Position numbers and translations under genes: made by a program
NCBI GenBank assembly: GCA_012728915.1
Contig: JAAYEC010000024.1
Location: 1-44,368, forward strand
Length of the DNA: 44,368 bases
Reading direction: 5' to 3'
Source: Deltaproteobacteria bacterium
GTDB taxonomy: Bacteria; Desulfobacterota; Syntrophia; Syntrophales; UBA2192
Part shown: positions 23,901 through 33,217 of the stretch, in pieces
How positions within the stretch are numbered: the stretch's first letter is position 1
Layout: each line of letters starts with the position of its first letter
Notes under the pieces: model-generated
What the model saw: only the letters and a program-made list of their open reading frames with translations
What the model was told of the DNA's origin: nothing
Database searches by the model: none

Positions 23901-24203
23901 TCAGATCCTGAGCCTGAACGCCATCTGGAGCAGGCTGGGGACCAGGAAATATTGCAGGAACAGGATCGCCGCGATGACCACGGCGGGCGACAGGTCAATG
24001 CCGATGTTGCCCAGGGGGAGCCATCGCCGCACCGGCCGCAGGACCGGTTCCGTCGCCCGGTACAGGAACCGGACAATGGGATTGTAGGGATCGGGATTCA
24101 CCCAGGACAGAAGGGCTCGGATGATGATCACCCAGGTGTAGAGGCTCAGCGCTACGTCAAGAATCCGGGCCAGGGCCTCCAGTAAATTGGCCACGAGGAA
24201 CAT
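23901..24203 (-). CDS. yggT: YggT family membrane protein
   Basis: A 100-residue integral membrane protein with two hydrophobic segments (VALSLYTWVIIIRALLSWV and AVVIAAILFLQYFLVPSLL). Signature SWVNPDPYNPIVRFLYRATEPVLRPVRR is present. YggT proteins are linked to osmotic shock survival in E. coli and to cell division or cytochrome assembly by gene neighbourhood. It is transcribed with the DivIVA-type gene, and lies divergent from proC with 248 bases between. The intergenic region has a hairpin CCCGCATCGGTGCGGG (24282-24300) but no obvious promoter boxes that I would trust. Confidence 0.9.
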   Translation of the reverse strand: MFLVANLLEALARILDVALSLYTWVIIIRALLSWVNPDPYNPIVRFLYRATEPVLRPVRRWLPLGNIGIDLSPAVVIAAILFLQYFLVPSLLQMAFRLRI

Positions 24204-24451
24204 CGTTCACCCTTCTGAAAAAGCAGGATCTTGAAAATAAAAGTTGAGTTCGTCAAAGTCAAGGCTTATATTCTGGCGGAAACCCGCATCGGTGCGGGAT
24301 TTCCCGGAGGTGGCCTCCGCGGGGCCATTCCGGCGCCCCGCCTGCACCCGGGCGGTGCCATCCGGTGCCATGAGGAGGTAGTAACAAGATTCGTGCCAGA
24401 CAGGGGACCACCGGTCCGGCAGGGCGGAAAAAACAGGAGGGAGCTAACACC

Positions 24452-25267
24452 ATGAAGGCAAAGAAGATTGTCATCATCGGCGGGGGGAAGATGGGAGAGG
24501 TCATCGCCGCGGGGATCCTGAAGGCGGGCCTTGCCCAGCCCGGCAGTGTAACCGTGAGCGACATTGTGCCCGACCGGCTGGCCTACCTAAAGGGCAGGTA
24601 CGCCGTCGGGACGGCGCAGGACAACCGAAAGGCCGCCCGCGATGCCGACATCGTCATCCTGGCCGTCAAGCCGCAGGGGATCGGGGAGGTCCTCGAGGAG
24701 CTCGCGCCCGTCATCGACCGCAAAAAGCTTGTCGTCTCCATCGCGGCGGGCATCCCCATCCGGTTCATCGCCGAGCGCCTGAAGAAGGGCATACCCATCG
24801 TTCGGGTCATGCCCAACACGCCGGCCCTGGTGGGCGAGGGAGCGGCGGCGCTGGCGGCGGGCGAGGCGGCATCCGGGGCCGACCTGGCCACGGCGCGCGG
24901 GATCTTCGACGCCCTCGGCGTAACCGTCGTCGTGAAGGAAGACCTCATGGACACCGTGACGGGCCTTTCCGGGAGCGGCCCGGCCTACGGGTTCATCATC
25001 ATCGACGCGCTCTCCGACGGCGGCGTCCTCATGGGGCTGCCCCGGGATGTGGCCACGAAGCTCGCGGCGCAGACGCTCCTGGGGGCGGCGAAGCTCTACC
25101 TCGACAGCCTGAAGCACCCCGGGGAGCTCAGGGACATGGTGACGTCCCCCGGGGGGACGACGATCGCCGGCATCCGGGCCCTCGAGAAGCACGGGCTTCG
25201 GTCGGCCCTCATCCAGGCCGTCGAGGCGGCCACCCTGCGCTCGCAGGAACTGGGGAGGGGCAAATAG
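24452..25267 (+). CDS. proC: pyrroline-5-carboxylate reductase
   Basis: A 271-residue NAD(P)H-dependent enzyme that performs the last step of proline biosynthesis. Rossmann motif GGGKMG is at residues 10-15, then KPQ, VRVMPNTPALVGEG, GLSGSGPAY, and the P5CR signature MVTSPGGTTIAGI. Length is normal. ATG 24452 follows AGGAGGG. It commonly lies next to yggT, yggU and a DivIVA gene in one operon; here it is on the opposite strand. Confidence 0.95.
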   Translation: MKAKKIVIIGGGKMGEVIAAGILKAGLAQPGSVTVSDIVPDRLAYLKGRYAVGTAQDNRKAARDADIVILAVKPQGIGEVLEELAPVIDRKKLVVSIAAGIPIRFIAERLKKGIPIVRVMPNTPALVGEGAAALAAGEAASGADLATARGIFDALGVTVVVKEDLMDTVTGLSGSGPAYGFIIIDALSDGGVLMGLPRDVATKLAAQTLLGAAKLYLDSLKHPGELRDMVTSPGGTTIAGIRALEKHGLRSALIQAVEAATLRSQELGRGK

Positions 25268-25349
25268 GCCCGGAGGGCCTGTGGGATTCCGGAATCAGGC
25301 TTCGGGATTCTGGAACAAAACAGCCAAGAGTCAACAGCCAACAGAAAAG

Positions 25350-25398
25350 AAAATCCCCCTCTTTCCCCCTTTGGTAAAGGGGGATGAAAGGGGGATTT
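25350..25398 (-). terminator. AATCCCCC/GGGGGATT hairpin repeat, terminator of the RNase E/G gene
   Basis: AAATCCCCCTCTTTCCCCCTTT pairs with AAAGGGGGATGAAAGGGGGATTT. In the minus direction the hairpin is followed by TTTTCTTTTC, 35 bases past the RNase stop. Its reverse complement is nearly identical to the hairpin at 29765-29811. Confidence 0.65.
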
Positions 25399-25432
25399 GC
25401 TGGCCTTTAGCCTTGCGCCCTATGCCTTTCGC

Positions 25433-27199
25433 CTAGAACTTGAAGATATCGTAAATCCTCGTGATGATCCCGCCGCCGGGTTTCTTCTCCTCCTGCGGTC
25501 CATCGGGCGGGGGCTCTCCGGGCCCGGGCGCGGACGTTGCCTGCTGTTCCGCCGTTGCCGGCTCCGCTTCCCTCTCCTGCTCGTCCCGTCTGTCGCCGGG
25601 CCTTCGCCGGCCGCGCCGCGAGCGCTTTTTGCGCGTCCCCCGGCCCGCCTCGCCGGTCGCGCCCTCGGCCCTCGCCTCACCGTTCTTCCCCTCCTCGCCC
25701 TCCGGGACCGCCGGCGGAACGTGCTCGCGCTCGACGAACTCGAACTTCGCTTCCTCCCAGAGCATGTCGGGGTTGCCGGAGATGAGAATCGAGACACCGT
25801 GGACGTTCTCGAGATCAACGATGTCGCTGCGCTTCTGGTTGAGCAGGTAGTTGGCGATCTCGTGGGGCAGCGTGATGCGGACACTCGAGTAGGTTCCCTT
25901 CAGGACGTTGAGGCGGATCTTGCGGAAGGTGCTCAGGGCCGCGTACTCCAGCGAGGGCCGCATGCCGGCCCCCTTGCAGTGCGGGCACGTCACGTGGCTG
26001 ATTTCCTGGATGTTGGATTTCTTGCGCTGGCGGGACAGCTCCATCATCCCGAACTTGGAAATGCGCGAGATCTGGGTCCGGGCCCGGTCGAGGCTGAGGG
26101 CCTTCTTGAATGTCTTCTCGATCTCGGCGATGTGCTTGCGGTCCTTCATGTCGATGAAGTCGACGACGATCAGCCCCCCCAGGTCGCGCAGCCGCAGCTG
26201 CCGGGCGATCTCCTCGGCCGCCTCCAGGTTGGCCCGGAAGGCCGTCTCCTCCACATCGCGGCGGTCCGAGGCCCTTCCGGAGTTCACGTCGATCGTGATC
26301 ATCGCCTCCGTGGGGCTGATGATGAGGTAGCCGCCGCTCTTGAGCTCGGCCCGCTCCCTGTAGATGGCGTCGATCTGGGGCTCGAGGTGGTAGCGGTCGA
26401 ACAGCGGGGTCTTGTCCTGGTAGAGCTTGATCATCTTCACGTTGCGCGGCGCCACCGTGCTGATGTAGGCGCGCATTTTCCGGAAGGTCTCCATGTCGTC
26501 CACCAGGATCTCCTGGATCTCGGTGGTGAAGTAGTCGCGCAGCGAGCGCACGCCGAAGTCGCCCTCCTGGTGGATGAGCGCTGGGGCGTGGACCTCGCGG
26601 GCCTTCTTCTCGATGTCGCGCCAGATCTTGAGCAGCACGTAGTAATCCCGGGAGAGCTCCTGCTTGGTGCGGTTCATGCCCGCCGTGCGGACGATGAACC
26701 CCAGCCGGTCCTCGGCCGAGATCTGCTCCATGAGCTCCAGGAGGTTCTTGCGCGACTCGTCGTCGTCGATCTTGCGGGAGATGCCCGTGCTCTGGCGGTT
26801 CGGCATCAGGACGACGTAGCGGCCGGGAAGGGAGATGTAGGTCGTGAGCATGGCGCCCTTGTGGTCCTTCTCGTCGCGGGCGACCTGCACGAGGATCTCC
26901 TGGCCGCTTTTCAGGTGCGGCCGGCGATGCCGGTGGCCTTCCTCTTCTCCCTCGTCGCCGCGGAAGTACTCGGGGCTCACGTCGTGGAGGGGCAGAAAGC
27001 CGTGCTTCCTGGCCCCGTAGTCGACGAAGGCCGCCTGCAGGCCCCGCTCCACCTTGAGCACGACCCCCTTGTAGATGTTTCCCGTGATGGGCTCGCGGGC
27101 CGACATCTGGATATTGTACTCCACGAGCTTGCCGCTCTCAAGGACGGCCATGCGGCTCAGTTCTTCGTCCACGGCGTTGATGAGCATGATCTTCTTCAT
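25433..27199 (-). CDS. rng: ribonuclease E/G family endoribonuclease
   Basis: A 588-residue enzyme. An S1 domain (residues about 35-130) carries IYKGVVLKVERGLQAAFVDYG with an acidic insert (DEGEEEGHRHRRPHLKSGQ), then GAMLTTYISLPGRYVVLMP. The nuclease part has ITIDVNSGR, the catalytic Asp region GLIVVDFIDM, and the zinc link CPHCKGAG with C-x2-C that joins two subunits. The C-terminal 100 residues are low complexity, basic then acidic, without the long degradosome scaffold of E. coli RNase E. It cuts rRNA precursors and mRNA. Start ATG 27199 (MKKIMLINAVD) fits the family; the frame continues 92 codons upstream as a shadow. It follows yciO on the same strand by 41 bases. Confidence 0.93.
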   Translation of the reverse strand: MKKIMLINAVDEELSRMAVLESGKLVEYNIQMSAREPITGNIYKGVVLKVERGLQAAFVDYGARKHGFLPLHDVSPEYFRGDEGEEEGHRHRRPHLKSGQEILVQVARDEKDHKGAMLTTYISLPGRYVVLMPNRQSTGISRKIDDDESRKNLLELMEQISAEDRLGFIVRTAGMNRTKQELSRDYYVLLKIWRDIEKKAREVHAPALIHQEGDFGVRSLRDYFTTEIQEILVDDMETFRKMRAYISTVAPRNVKMIKLYQDKTPLFDRYHLEPQIDAIYRERAELKSGGYLIISPTEAMITIDVNSGRASDRRDVEETAFRANLEAAEEIARQLRLRDLGGLIVVDFIDMKDRKHIAEIEKTFKKALSLDRARTQISRISKFGMMELSRQRKKSNIQEISHVTCPHCKGAGMRPSLEYAALSTFRKIRLNVLKGTYSSVRITLPHEIANYLLNQKRSDIVDLENVHGVSILISGNPDMLWEEAKFEFVEREHVPPAVPEGEEGKNGEARAEGATGEAGRGTRKKRSRRGRRRPGDRRDEQEREAEPATAEQQATSAPGPGEPPPDGPQEEKKPGGGIITRIYDIFKF

Positions 27200-27240
27200 G
27201 TGCCGGTTTCCTCTCTGTCCCCCACCGGTTTGGCCGGGCC

Positions 27241-27849
27241 TCACTGGAACTCGCTCACGTCGCCCTTGCCGGCGCGTATCACCTCGGGGACGTCGTCCAC
27301 GAGGCTGATGACGCTGGACATCTCCGATGCCAGGATGCCCCCGTCGAGAATGAGTTCCACAGCGTGCCCGTAGCGCTTCCGGATCTCCTCCGGGTCGCTC
27401 AGAATTTCGTCCTTGTCCGTCGAGGCGCTGGTGCTGATGATGGGGTGGCCCAGCTCGCGCACGAGCGACAGACATATTTCGTTCGCGGGGACCCGGATTC
27501 CCGTGGTCTGCCGTTTCGTCATCAATATCTTGGGGACGAGACGCGACGCGGGCAGGATGAACGTGTAGGGCCCCGGCAACAGCCTCTTCATGGTCTTGTA
27601 GGCGTAATTGGAGACGATGGCGTACTGGCTGATGTCCCTCAGGTCGGCACAGATGAAGCTGAAGGGCTGCTTCTGGCTTCGGCGCTTGATCTCGTGAATC
27701 TTCTCGATCGCGCGCTTGTTGTACAGGTCGCAGCCGATTCCGTAGACCGTGTCGGTGGGATAGATGATGATCCCCCCGTTTCGCAGCGCCTCGACCGCCT
27801 TGCGGATCAGCCGGGCCTGCGGGTTCTTCTCATTGATGGACAGGAGCAT
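27241..27849 (-). CDS. yciO: YciO/TsaC (Sua5) family protein
   Basis: A 202-residue member of the L-threonylcarbamoyladenylate synthase family. ALRNGGIIIYPTDTVYGIGCD binds ATP, followed by KRRSQKQPFSFICADLRDIS, PGPYTFILPAS and RVP. The segment around TTGIRVPANEICLSLVRELGHPIISTSAS is closer to the YciO subgroup than to TsaC of E. coli. TsaC makes threonylcarbamoyl-AMP for t6A tRNA modification; YciO itself is weakly active. Start ATG 27849 gives the typical length; the frame runs far upstream as a shadow. It is the first gene before the RNase E/G gene. Confidence 0.9.
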   Translation of the reverse strand: MLLSINEKNPQARLIRKAVEALRNGGIIIYPTDTVYGIGCDLYNKRAIEKIHEIKRRSQKQPFSFICADLRDISQYAIVSNYAYKTMKRLLPGPYTFILPASRLVPKILMTKRQTTGIRVPANEICLSLVRELGHPIISTSASTDKDEILSDPEEIRKRYGHAVELILDGGILASEMSSVISLVDDVPEVIRAGKGDVSEFQ

Positions 27850-27922
27850 AGATTTGAGCCATATCCCGTTAGCAGGACAGTGCATATCAGAAAAACACCG
27901 TCTTTTCAATGAAATAAGCGCG

Positions 27923-27975
27923 TCCGGGCGCCCCCGGTGGCAGGCTGGCCTCCGGCGGCCCCGGGGGCGCCCGGA
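27923..27975. repeat. perfect GC-rich inverted repeat
   Basis: TCCGGGCGCCCCCGG at 27923-27937 and its exact reverse complement at 27961-27975 flank a 23-base loop. It lies upstream of yciO. The stem is 15 of 15 G/C-rich pairs and is probably a strong structure in RNA or DNA. No U-run follows. Confidence 0.6.
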
Positions 27976-28159
27976 AAGGCCGCCCCGATTGGGTTTCAAA
28001 AAACGGGACGATCTCGAGGGAATGGCTTGACAGGGGGGAGGGCCTGTGGTAAGGGGCTTGCAGGTAACGCGTATGAACGAGCTGTTCGTGATCAATTCCT
28101 TCGGCTGGTGGTGGCGGGGCGACAGGACCCTGCCCGCGGGGCCCTCTTCTTGACATAAG

Positions 28160-28234
28160 GGGCCGTGGGTGAGGAGAATCACCCATGGCCGGTCGGTTAT
28201 GAGAAAGCCATGGGATGGTTCCCATGGCTTTCTT
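28160..28234. other. two adjacent hairpins in the yciO/trpB intergenic region
   Basis: GGCCGTGGGTG (28161-28171) pairs with CACCCATGGCC (28181-28191), and AGAAAGCCATGGGA (28202-28215) pairs with TCCCATGGCTTTCT (28220-28233), both perfect or nearly so. They share CCATGGG, so alternative pairing between the two hairpins is possible. The region lies upstream of trpB2 (start 28375). I see no U-tract. The rest of 27850-28374 has no gene. Confidence 0.5.
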
Positions 28235-28374
28235 GATTTGTACGGGAGAATATCCGCCCTCCTCCGCTCCCCATCCAACGGGCCCCTCCGGCCGGGGGAG
28301 GGGAACGGGGAAACGGGCCTTTACAGGAAAAGAACGGATAAACGAAATAAGCGAACCTGAAGGAGGCAACGCAG

Positions 28375-29745
28375 ATGGAAGAACGCAAGATCATGCTGAA
28401 CGACGCGGAGATCCCGAGGCAGTGGTACAACGCCCTGGCTGACCTGCCCGGGCCGGTCAATCCCCCTCTTCACCCGGGCACGGGCCAGCCGATTCGGCCC
28501 GAGGACATGCAGGCCATCTTTCCCATGAACCTGGTCGAGCAGGAGATGAGCCCCGAGCGCTGGATCTCGATCCCCGAAGAGGTCCTGGACAAGTACCTCC
28601 TCTGGAGGCCGACGCCGCTGAGGCGTGCGATCAACTTCGAGAAGGCCCTCGGGTGCCCAGTCCGGATCTACTACAAGGACGAAAGCGTCAGCCCCCCCGG
28701 CTCCCACAAGCCCAACACGGCCGTGGCCCAGGCCTACTACAACAAGGCCTACGGCATCAGGCGGCTCGCGACGGAAACGGGCGCCGGCCAGTGGGGAAGC
28801 GCGCTGGCAATGGCCTGCCGCATGTTCGGCCTGGATTGCCGGGTCTACATGGTCCGCGTCAGCTACGACCAGAAACCCTACCGGCGCATGATGATGCAGA
28901 CCTGGGGCGCCGAGTGCATCCCCAGCCCCAGCGACCGCACGCAGGCCGGGCGCAACATCCTGGCCCAGAGCCCCGACAGCCCGGGCAGCCTCGGCATCGC
29001 GATCAGCGAGGCCATCGAGGACGCCGTCACGGGCAAGGACTCCCGCTATTCCCTGGGGAGCGTGCTCAATCACGTGCTTATGCACCAGACGATCATCGGC
29101 CTCGAGGCGAAGAGGCAGTTCGAGAAGATCGGCAAGTACCCGGACGTGGTCATCGGCTGCGCGGGCGGCGGGAGCAATTTCGCTGGCGTGAGCCTTCCCT
29201 TCGTCCAGGACAAGATCCACGGCAGGAAGATCCACATCATCGCCTCGGAGCCGACGTCCTGCCCGACGCTGACGAAAGGGCCCTTCGCCTACGACTTCGG
29301 CGACGTGGCCAAGACGACCCCCCTGCTGGCCATGCACACCCTCGGGCACGACTTCATCCCGGCGCCCATCCATGCGGGCGGGCTCCGTTACCACGGGATG
29401 GCCCCCATCGTGAGCCACATGCTGGAGAAGAACATCATTGAGGCGCGTGCCTACCACCAGCTCGACACCTTCGAGGCGGGCGTTCTCTGGGCAAGGACGG
29501 AGGGCTTCATCCCCGCGCCGGAGACGACACACGCCATCGCTGCCGTCGTGGACGAGGCCAGGCGGGCCAAGGAGGAAGGCAGGGAGAAGGTGATCCTCTT
29601 CAACTACAGCGGTCACGGTCTTGTCGACCTCGCTTCCTACGACGCCTACTTTTCCGGGAAGCTCTCGGCCTACGAGCTGCCCGACGAGGAGATCCATCGG
29701 GCCCTCAGGGCGATCGAGTCGCACCCGAAGTGTATTGGAAGATAG
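28375..29745 (+). CDS. trpB: tryptophan synthase beta chain, TrpB2 type
   Basis: A 456-residue PLP-dependent enzyme that joins indole and serine to form tryptophan. The PLP lysine is K112 in [10 protein letters not shown], the phosphate-binding loop is GCAGGGSNF, and the C-terminal [15 protein letters not shown] is typical. The 50-residue N-terminal extension ([19 protein letters not shown]) marks the TrpB2 branch, which often acts without a TrpA partner. No other trp gene is nearby. ATG 28375 follows AAGGAGG at 28360-28366. A hairpin terminator follows the stop. Confidence 0.93.
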   Translation: MEERKIMLNDAEIPRQWYNALADLPGPVNPPLHPGTGQPIRPEDMQAIFPMNLVEQEMSPERWISIPEEVLDKYLLWRPTPLRRAINFEKALGCPVRIYYKDESVSPPGSHKPNTAVAQAYYNKAYGIRRLATETGAGQWGSALAMACRMFGLDCRVYMVRVSYDQKPYRRMMMQTWGAECIPSPSDRTQAGRNILAQSPDSPGSLGIAISEAIEDAVTGKDSRYSLGSVLNHVLMHQTIIGLEAKRQFEKIGKYPDVVIGCAGGGSNFAGVSLPFVQDKIHGRKIHIIASEPTSCPTLTKGPFAYDFGDVAKTTPLLAMHTLGHDFIPAPIHAGGLRYHGMAPIVSHMLEKNIIEARAYHQLDTFEAGVLWARTEGFIPAPETTHAIAAVVDEARRAKEEGREKVILFNYSGHGLVDLASYDAYFSGKLSAYELPDEEIHRALRAIESHPKCIGR

Positions 29746-29764
29746 GCGATAGGCGAAAGACATG

Positions 29765-29816
29765 AATCCCCCTTTCATCCCCCTTTGCAAAGGGGGGAAA
29801 AGGGGGATTTTCATTT
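29765..29816 (+). terminator. AATCCCCC/GGGGGATT hairpin repeat, terminator of trpB2
   Basis: AATCCCCCTTTCATCCCCCTTTG pairs with CAAAGGGGGGAAAAGGGGGATT and is followed by TTCATTTTTT. It begins 20 bases after the trpB2 stop and repeats the hairpin behind the RNase E/G gene. The remaining 29817-30090 holds no gene; it contains another stem with GAAGATCGG (29969) and CCGATCTTC (30033). Confidence 0.7.
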
Positions 29817-30090
29817 TTTACTGTCTCTGCCGTTCGGGCCCTGCACGATTGTGTTTCACCGTGAGACATGGTATGTTTCTGCCGCCCGCGGGGAGGCGGC
29901 CAATGGGCTGTTGACTGTGGACGTGCACTGCGGGCATGCACATGAGTGTTCTTGCGTTCTTGGCCTGCGAAGATCGGAAGAGCAGAAGTGAGGAAGAGCG
30001 GATAAGAGAAAAAAAGAATTCCCCATCCACTCCGATCTTCCGCTCTTCATAGCATCCTAACTTCATTCTTTTCAAGGTTTCACGGACCTC

Positions 30091-31440
30091 ATGGACTCTT
30101 CCGATGAGCGATTGAGCAACGCCCGTCCCCTGGCGGACCGGATGCGGCCGGAGACCCTGGAGGAATACGTTGGCCAGTCCCACGTCCTGGACAAGGGGGG
30201 GCTGCTGCGCAAGGCCATCGAGGAGGACCGCCTCTTCTCCATGATCTTCTGGGGGCCGCCCGGCTCCGGGAAGACCACCCTGGCGCGCCTGATCGCCGGC
30301 GAGACGAAATCCCACTTTGCCACCTTCTCGGCGGTCCTCTCCGGCGTCAAGGAGATCCGAGCCGTCATCGACGAGGCGCGGTCGGAACTGGAGACGACGG
30401 GCCGCAGGACGATCCTCTTCGTCGACGAGATTCACCGGTTCAACAAGGCCCAGCAGGACGCCTTCCTGCCCCACGTGGAAAGCGGCCTCATCACGCTGAT
30501 CGGCGCCACCACCGAAAACCCCTCCTTCGAGGTCATCTCCCCGCTGCTGTCCCGCACCCGCGTCATCGTCCTGAGACCGTTCACCGAGGAGGAACTGGCC
30601 GAGATTCTCCGGCGGGCTCTCGCGGACCCCGTGCGGGGTCTGGGCGGGCTGTCCATCGAGGTCGAACCCGAGGCGCTCGATCACCTGGTCCGCGCCGCCG
30701 ACGGCGATGCGAGGTCAGCCCTGAACAACCTCGAGGCGGCGGCCTCGCTGGTGGCCGGGAAGGACCCCGGGGAGCGGACGATCACCCTGACCATGGCCGA
30801 GACGGCCCTCCAGCGCAAGGCCCTGCAGTACGACAGGGCGGGCGAGGAGCACTACAACCTCATCTCGGCCCTGCACAAGAGCCTCCGGGGCAGCGACCCC
30901 GACGCGGCCCTGTACTGGCTGGCGCGCATGCTCGAGGCGGGCGAGGACCCCCTGTACGTGGCGCGACGCATGATCCGCTTCGCCTCCGAGGACATCGGCA
31001 ATGCCGATCCCATGGCCCTCCAGGTGGCCATGGCGGCCATGCAGGCCTTTCACTTCATCGGCCGGCCCGAGGGCGAGCTGTCGCTCGCGCAGGCGGCGAC
31101 GTACCTGGCGACGGCCCCCAAGAGCAACGCGATCTACCGGGCCTACGGGATGGTGAAGTCCGTCATCGGCGAGACGGGCACGCTGCCCGTGCCGCTGCAC
31201 ATCCGCAACGCGCCCACGAGGCTCACGCGCGAGCTCGGCTACGGGAAGGGCTACCGGTACGCCCACGACTACAAGGAGGCCATCGTTCCCCAGGACCACC
31301 TCCCGGAGAGGCTCCGGGGACAGGTCTACTACTCGCCCACGGACCGCGGCTACGAGAAGATCATCCGGGAGCGCCTGACGAAGTGGAGGCGGATCCGGGA
31401 GCAGGCAGCCCGGGACGGCAAGCAAGGACAGGAGGAGTGA
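30091..31440 (+). CDS. rarA: replication-associated recombination protein RarA (MgsA)
   Basis: A 449-residue AAA+ clamp-loader-like ATPase that acts at stalled replication forks. Walker A GPPGSGKTT is at residues 55-63, Walker B ILFVDEIHRFNKAQQD, sensor 1 GATTENPSFEV and the arginine-finger region LLSRTRVIVL. The C-terminal MgsA domain carries QYDRAGEEHYNLISALHKS, ASEDIGNADPMAL and GYKYAHDYKEA-like YRYAHDYKEA. It is complete. ATG 30091 has only a weak ribosome site. The next gene starts four bases after its stop. Confidence 0.95.
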   Translation: MDSSDERLSNARPLADRMRPETLEEYVGQSHVLDKGGLLRKAIEEDRLFSMIFWGPPGSGKTTLARLIAGETKSHFATFSAVLSGVKEIRAVIDEARSELETTGRRTILFVDEIHRFNKAQQDAFLPHVESGLITLIGATTENPSFEVISPLLSRTRVIVLRPFTEEELAEILRRALADPVRGLGGLSIEVEPEALDHLVRAADGDARSALNNLEAAASLVAGKDPGERTITLTMAETALQRKALQYDRAGEEHYNLISALHKSLRGSDPDAALYWLARMLEAGEDPLYVARRMIRFASEDIGNADPMALQVAMAAMQAFHFIGRPEGELSLAQAATYLATAPKSNAIYRAYGMVKSVIGETGTLPVPLHIRNAPTRLTRELGYGKGYRYAHDYKEAIVPQDHLPERLRGQVYYSPTDRGYEKIIRERLTKWRRIREQAARDGKQGQEE

Positions 31441-31444
31441 TCCG

Positions 31445-33088
31445 GTGACAGGGCCCGGAAAGGATCCATGCCTCAGGGAGATCGCGGCGCTCCGCGAGCG
31501 CGTCCGTTACCTCGAGGAGGTGGAGAAGGAGTTCGCGGCCCTCGCGCGGGCACTGAAGGATTCCGAGGAGCGCTACCGGTTCGTCGTGAAGGAGATCCGC
31601 GACGGGATCTTTATCGCCCAGGACGGTCGCGTGAAAGTTGCCAACCCGTCGATGACGGAGCTCGTGGGATTCACGGCGGAGGAATTGGACGCCGTGCCCA
31701 TCGCGGACCTCGTCCGTCCGGAAGACCGTGAGCGCGTGCTCGGCCGGTACCGCGAGATCCTCTCCGGGGCCGACATCAAAGGAGCGCTGGCCTTTCGGGC
31801 GCTCCGCAAGGGAGGTCAGGAGTTCCAGGCCGAGGTGCGCGCCGTTTCCATCACCTGGGAGGAACGCCCCGCGGCGCTGTGTCTGTTGCGGGACGTGACG
31901 CGGCAGGCCCATCTCGAATCCCGGTTGCAGTACGCCAGGAAGATGGAGGCCGTCGGGACGCTTGCCGGCGGGATCGCCCACGACTTCAACAACCATCTGC
32001 AGGGCATCTCGGGCTACATCCAGCTGCTCATGATGCGCGGAGACCGGGACCGCACGGAGCAGGGATGGCTGCTGCAGATCGAGCGCTCCGTCCAGCGGGC
32101 GGCGGCGCTCACCAAGCAGTTGCTGATTTTCAGCCGCCGCGAGGAGAGCCGCCTGGAGCCCCTCGATCTCAACGAGGTGGTGCGCCAGGCCCAGAAGACG
32201 CTGGCCCGGACCATCCCCGAATCGATTGCGACGGAGCTTCGACTGGCCGCGGACCTGAACCCCATCGACGGCGACGCGGTGCAGCTCGAACACGCCCTGT
32301 TCAACCTGGGGATCAACGCGAAGGATGCCATGCCCGACGGCGGGAAGATCGTCATCGGAACGCGCAACGTCCGGCTCGACGAGGCCTTCTGCCGCAGACA
32401 CGCGGGCGTGAAGCCCGGGGACTACGTGGAGCTCTCCTTCGCGGACACGGGACGCGGCATGGAGCGGGAGACACTCGAGCGGATCTTCGAACCCTTCTAC
32501 ACGACCAAGAGCGTGGGGTCGGGGATCGGGATGGGGCTCGCCATCGTCTACGCAATCGTCCAGAGTCACCACGGGATCATCCTCTGCGAAAGCCGTCCGG
32601 CCTCGGGGACGATCTTCCGGATCTTGGTGCCCGCCGGGCAACGGGAGGGGGCCGTCCCGGGAAAGGAGGCCCGAAAGAAGGCCGACTACCGGGGGGTGGA
32701 GACGATCCTCCTCGTCGACGACGAAGTGGACATCCTCGACATCGGCCAGAACACCCTCGAGCAGTTCGGCTACACGGCGCTCATGGCCCGCAGCGGCGAG
32801 GAGGCCGTCGAAACCTACGCGAGGCGGGGCAGGGACATAGATCTCGTGATCCTCGACCTCGGGATGCCCGGGATGGGCGGAGAGAGGTGCCTCCAGGAGC
32901 TCCTGAAGATGAATCCGTCGGTCAAGGTCCTCATCGCCAGCGGCTACGCCGCGACGCAGACCGTTGAGGCCATCCTCCGGGCGGGCGCCACGGGCTTCAT
33001 GGCGAAACCCTACCGGCTCGAGGACATGCTGAAGAAGGTTCGCGAGGTTCTCGAGGGGCAGGGGGACGAGGTGCCGCTGGGAGATTAG
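31445..33088 (+). CDS. hybrid sensor histidine kinase with PAS and receiver domains
   Basis: A 547-residue soluble kinase that begins with GTG at 31445. Order: a short coiled coil (10-40), a PAS domain (about 42-155, with DGIFIAQDGRVKVANPSM), HisKA with the phospho-His H179 in LAGGIAHDFNNHL, HATPase with N291 (NLGINAKDAMPDGG), DTGRGM and GIGMGLAIVYAI, then a receiver with D425, D426, phosphoacceptor D471 in DLVILDLGMPGM and K521. There is no membrane segment, so it should sense a cytoplasmic signal through PAS. The HDFNN type kinase usually pairs with a separate output regulator, not seen here. Start four bases after rarA indicates shared transcription. Confidence 0.92.
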   Translation: MTGPGKDPCLREIAALRERVRYLEEVEKEFAALARALKDSEERYRFVVKEIRDGIFIAQDGRVKVANPSMTELVGFTAEELDAVPIADLVRPEDRERVLGRYREILSGADIKGALAFRALRKGGQEFQAEVRAVSITWEERPAALCLLRDVTRQAHLESRLQYARKMEAVGTLAGGIAHDFNNHLQGISGYIQLLMMRGDRDRTEQGWLLQIERSVQRAAALTKQLLIFSRREESRLEPLDLNEVVRQAQKTLARTIPESIATELRLAADLNPIDGDAVQLEHALFNLGINAKDAMPDGGKIVIGTRNVRLDEAFCRRHAGVKPGDYVELSFADTGRGMERETLERIFEPFYTTKSVGSGIGMGLAIVYAIVQSHHGIILCESRPASGTIFRILVPAGQREGAVPGKEARKKADYRGVETILLVDDEVDILDIGQNTLEQFGYTALMARSGEEAVETYARRGRDIDLVILDLGMPGMGGERCLQELLKMNPSVKVLIASGYAATQTVEAILRAGATGFMAKPYRLEDMLKKVREVLEGQGDEVPLGD

Positions 33089-33217
33089 GCCGTCCGTCCT
33101 TCGGACGGACCGTTGCCCTTATCCGTTCGGGCAACAGCGAAGGGAAGAAGCTGCGAAGTGATGAGGCTCGGAAAATGGGTCCGGGATCTTTACCGCTCTT
33201 CGTAACTTCCGATCTTC

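Noticed and set aside
21594-24185. Plus-strand frame of 863 residues opposite the DivIVA-type gene
   Set aside because: It is the antisense shadow of a GC-rich coiled-coil gene: Leu/Gly-rich, no domain, and it spans two minus-strand genes (DivIVA type and yggT).
25397-27373. Plus-strand frame of 658 residues opposite the RNase E/G gene
   Set aside because: Antisense shadow without conserved motifs; the opposite strand encodes a full RNase E/G.
29971-29983. AGATCGGAAGAGC, identical to the common Illumina adapter core
   Set aside because: The following bases (AGAAGTGAGG) match neither adapter continuation, and the 5' part pairs with CCGATCTTC at 30033 in a natural hairpin. I treat it as coincidence, though checking read coverage here would be reasonable.
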